A stretch of 64,000 nt of DNA. Source: Desulfosporosinus sp. Lineage in GTDB: Bacteria; Bacillota; Desulfitobacteriia; Desulfitobacteriales; Desulfitobacteriaceae. Both the position numbers and the translations under genes were made by a program. Location: positions 124,001 through 188,000 of the forward strand of contig DOPM01000055.1 of the NCBI GenBank assembly GCA_003513495.1, given 5' to 3'. Below are positions 63,011-64,000 of this stretch, in pieces (position 1 is the first letter of the stretch; every line of letters begins with the position of its first letter). Below the pieces are notes generated by a model, which saw nothing but the letters and a program-made list of their open reading frames with translations, was not told where the DNA came from and made no database searches.

Positions 63011-64000
63011 TTATTCTGCTAGAATAGTTGGTTGATAGGCATACAAAGCTGGGGATCCACCAGTATGGATAAACAGCACATTATCATTCTTTTTAAAATA
63101 GCCTTTTCTGATCAACCCGATGAGTCCAGACATAGCTTTACCGGTGTATACAGGATCAAGTAATATCCCTTCGGTTCTTGCTAGGAGTTGTACCGCCTCA
63201 ACCATTTCGGATGTCGGTATGGAGTAACCAGCACCCACATAATCATCGAGTACGTTAACTGCTTCCCGAGGGATTACACCATTGAACCCCACATGAGCCG
63301 CCGTTCTCTGCGCAAGATCAAAGATCATGTTTTCTTGGGCTTCTTTCGCAGCTCTAACACTTACCCCAATGATAGGAATATTACTGTTATTGCCAATTAA
63401 TCCTACTAATAATCCACTATGGGTTCCACCACTACCACTTGTACTTAGGATATAATCCAGATTTAGTCCCATCTCAAAGGTTTGTTGCAATATTTCTTGA
63501 GCACAAGCAACATACCCGGTCGAGCCGATGACATTTGAGCCGCCGCCAGGAATAATATAGCCTTTTCTTCCCTCAGCAGCTAACTCTTCCTGAATTCCTT
63601 GCATAATTTCCATAAAATTGGAACCCAGGGGAACTACTTTAGTTGTTTCAACTCCCAGTAATCTGAAAAGAAAGTTATTACCACTGGCATCTGGACTATA
63701 ACTGTCCTTGACTCTCTCTTCCAACACCAGCCTACACTTTAACCCTTCCTTCACGGCAGCTGCCAGCGTCAGTCGGCAATGATTGGACTGAACTGCTCCA
63801 CAGGTAATTAACGTATCCGCACCTTGGGCTAAAGCGTCTGCTACCAAAAATTCCAATTTCCTAGTTTTATTACCACCTGATGTAAGACCCAACAGGTCAT
63901 CCCTTTTGATATAAATATTAGGTCCACCAAGTGCTTTACTAAAATTAGGTAAGAACTCTAATGGGGTTTCTCCTTGGGTATATCGTCTCCGTGGAAATTT
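63011..64000 (-). CDS. dcyD: D-cysteine desulfhydrase (ACC-deaminase family), N-terminus off the right edge
   Basis: 330 codons in frame to the window edge, missing only a few N-terminal residues: it opens KFPRRRYTQGETPLEFLPNF, then IKRDDLLGLTSGGNKTRKLE with the PLP lysine, CGAVQSNHCRLTLAAAV, STSGSGGTHSGLLVG and a C-terminal LLDPVYTGKAMSGLIGLI. The family converts D-cysteine to pyruvate, sulfide and ammonia. Together with the sulfur-handling fusion at 24404 this indicates active thiol/sulfur metabolism. It lies upstream of nhaC on the same strand. Confidence 0.92.
   Translation of the reverse strand, partial: KFPRRRYTQGETPLEFLPNFSKALGGPNIYIKRDDLLGLTSGGNKTRKLEFLVADALAQGADTLITCGAVQSNHCRLTLAAAVKEGLKCRLVLEERVKDSYSPDASGNNFLFRLLGVETTKVVPLGSNFMEIMQGIQEELAAEGRKGYIIPGGGSNVIGSTGYVACAQEILQQTFEMGLNLDYILSTSGSGGTHSGLLVGLIGNNSNIPIIGVSVRAAKEAQENMIFDLAQRTAAHVGFNGVIPREAVNVLDDYVGAGYSIPTSEMVEAVQLLARTEGILLDPVYTGKAMSGLIGLIRKGYFKKNDNVLFIHTGGSPALYAYQPTILAE

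Overview
The window looks like chromosome from an anaerobic, spore-forming-type Firmicute of the Clostridia, most like the Desulfosporosinus/Desulfitobacterium group of Peptococcaceae. The grounds are low-to-moderate GC with strong AGGAGG ribosome sites, a selenoprotein glycine/betaine reductase locus with SelB and tRNA-Sec, a T-box leader, a hybrid-cluster protein, and a family of small repeats whose ends resemble ones I associate with such genomes. The assignment is an inference; no rRNA or marker gene is present.

Layout. 1-5660 (minus strand): selenium-dependent reductase block in the order tRNA-Sec, an orphan reading frame, selB, trxB, trxA, grdA (in-frame UGA read as Sec43) and grdC, which runs off the left edge. 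No component B gene lies between grdA and grdC. 6000-13650 (minus): a YesM/YesN-type two-component system, then a BMP-family lipoprotein and a nucleoside-type ABC transporter; a terminator and an unexplained GC-rich structured island sit between the lipoprotein and ATPase genes. 13900-21280: ABC exporter, Fe-S protein, an alanine-type aminotransferase behind a T-box whose specifier loop reads GCC (Ala), an AraC/GyrI regulator and an ADP-forming acyl-CoA synthetase. 21640-24370: a BlaI/M56 operon behind a 23-bp perfect inverted repeat, with a lipoprotein and a membrane protein. 24404-26854: a four-domain CoA-disulfide-reductase/rhodanese/TusA/DsrE fusion. 27078-31789: TetR with its palindromic operator, a frameshifted MFS exporter and a PEP-utilising enzyme of PPDK/rifampicin-phosphotransferase type.

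32000-64000 is a patchwork: ordinary single genes (hcp, an old-yellow-enzyme homologue, TerD-vWA, two methyltransferases, a U32 pair, EFR1 ferredoxin, ACP, GH5, NhaC, D-cysteine desulfhydrase) mixed with decay. There are seven copies of one transposon family (one intact RAYT-type copy at 58140-59021 and six deleted derivatives), a group II intron 3' end, duplicated gene scraps, a split NhaC remnant and at least four frameshifted genes. One derivative supplies the stop codon of an MmyB-type regulator.

Connections. TrxB/TrxA reduce the glycine reductase components, and SelB plus tRNA-Sec decode the grdA UGA. The kinase/regulator pair probably controls the BMP transporter. D-cysteine desulfhydrase and NhaC at the right edge suggest amino-acid use, as do the reductase and aminotransferase. 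No CRISPR array, rRNA or prophage module was seen.
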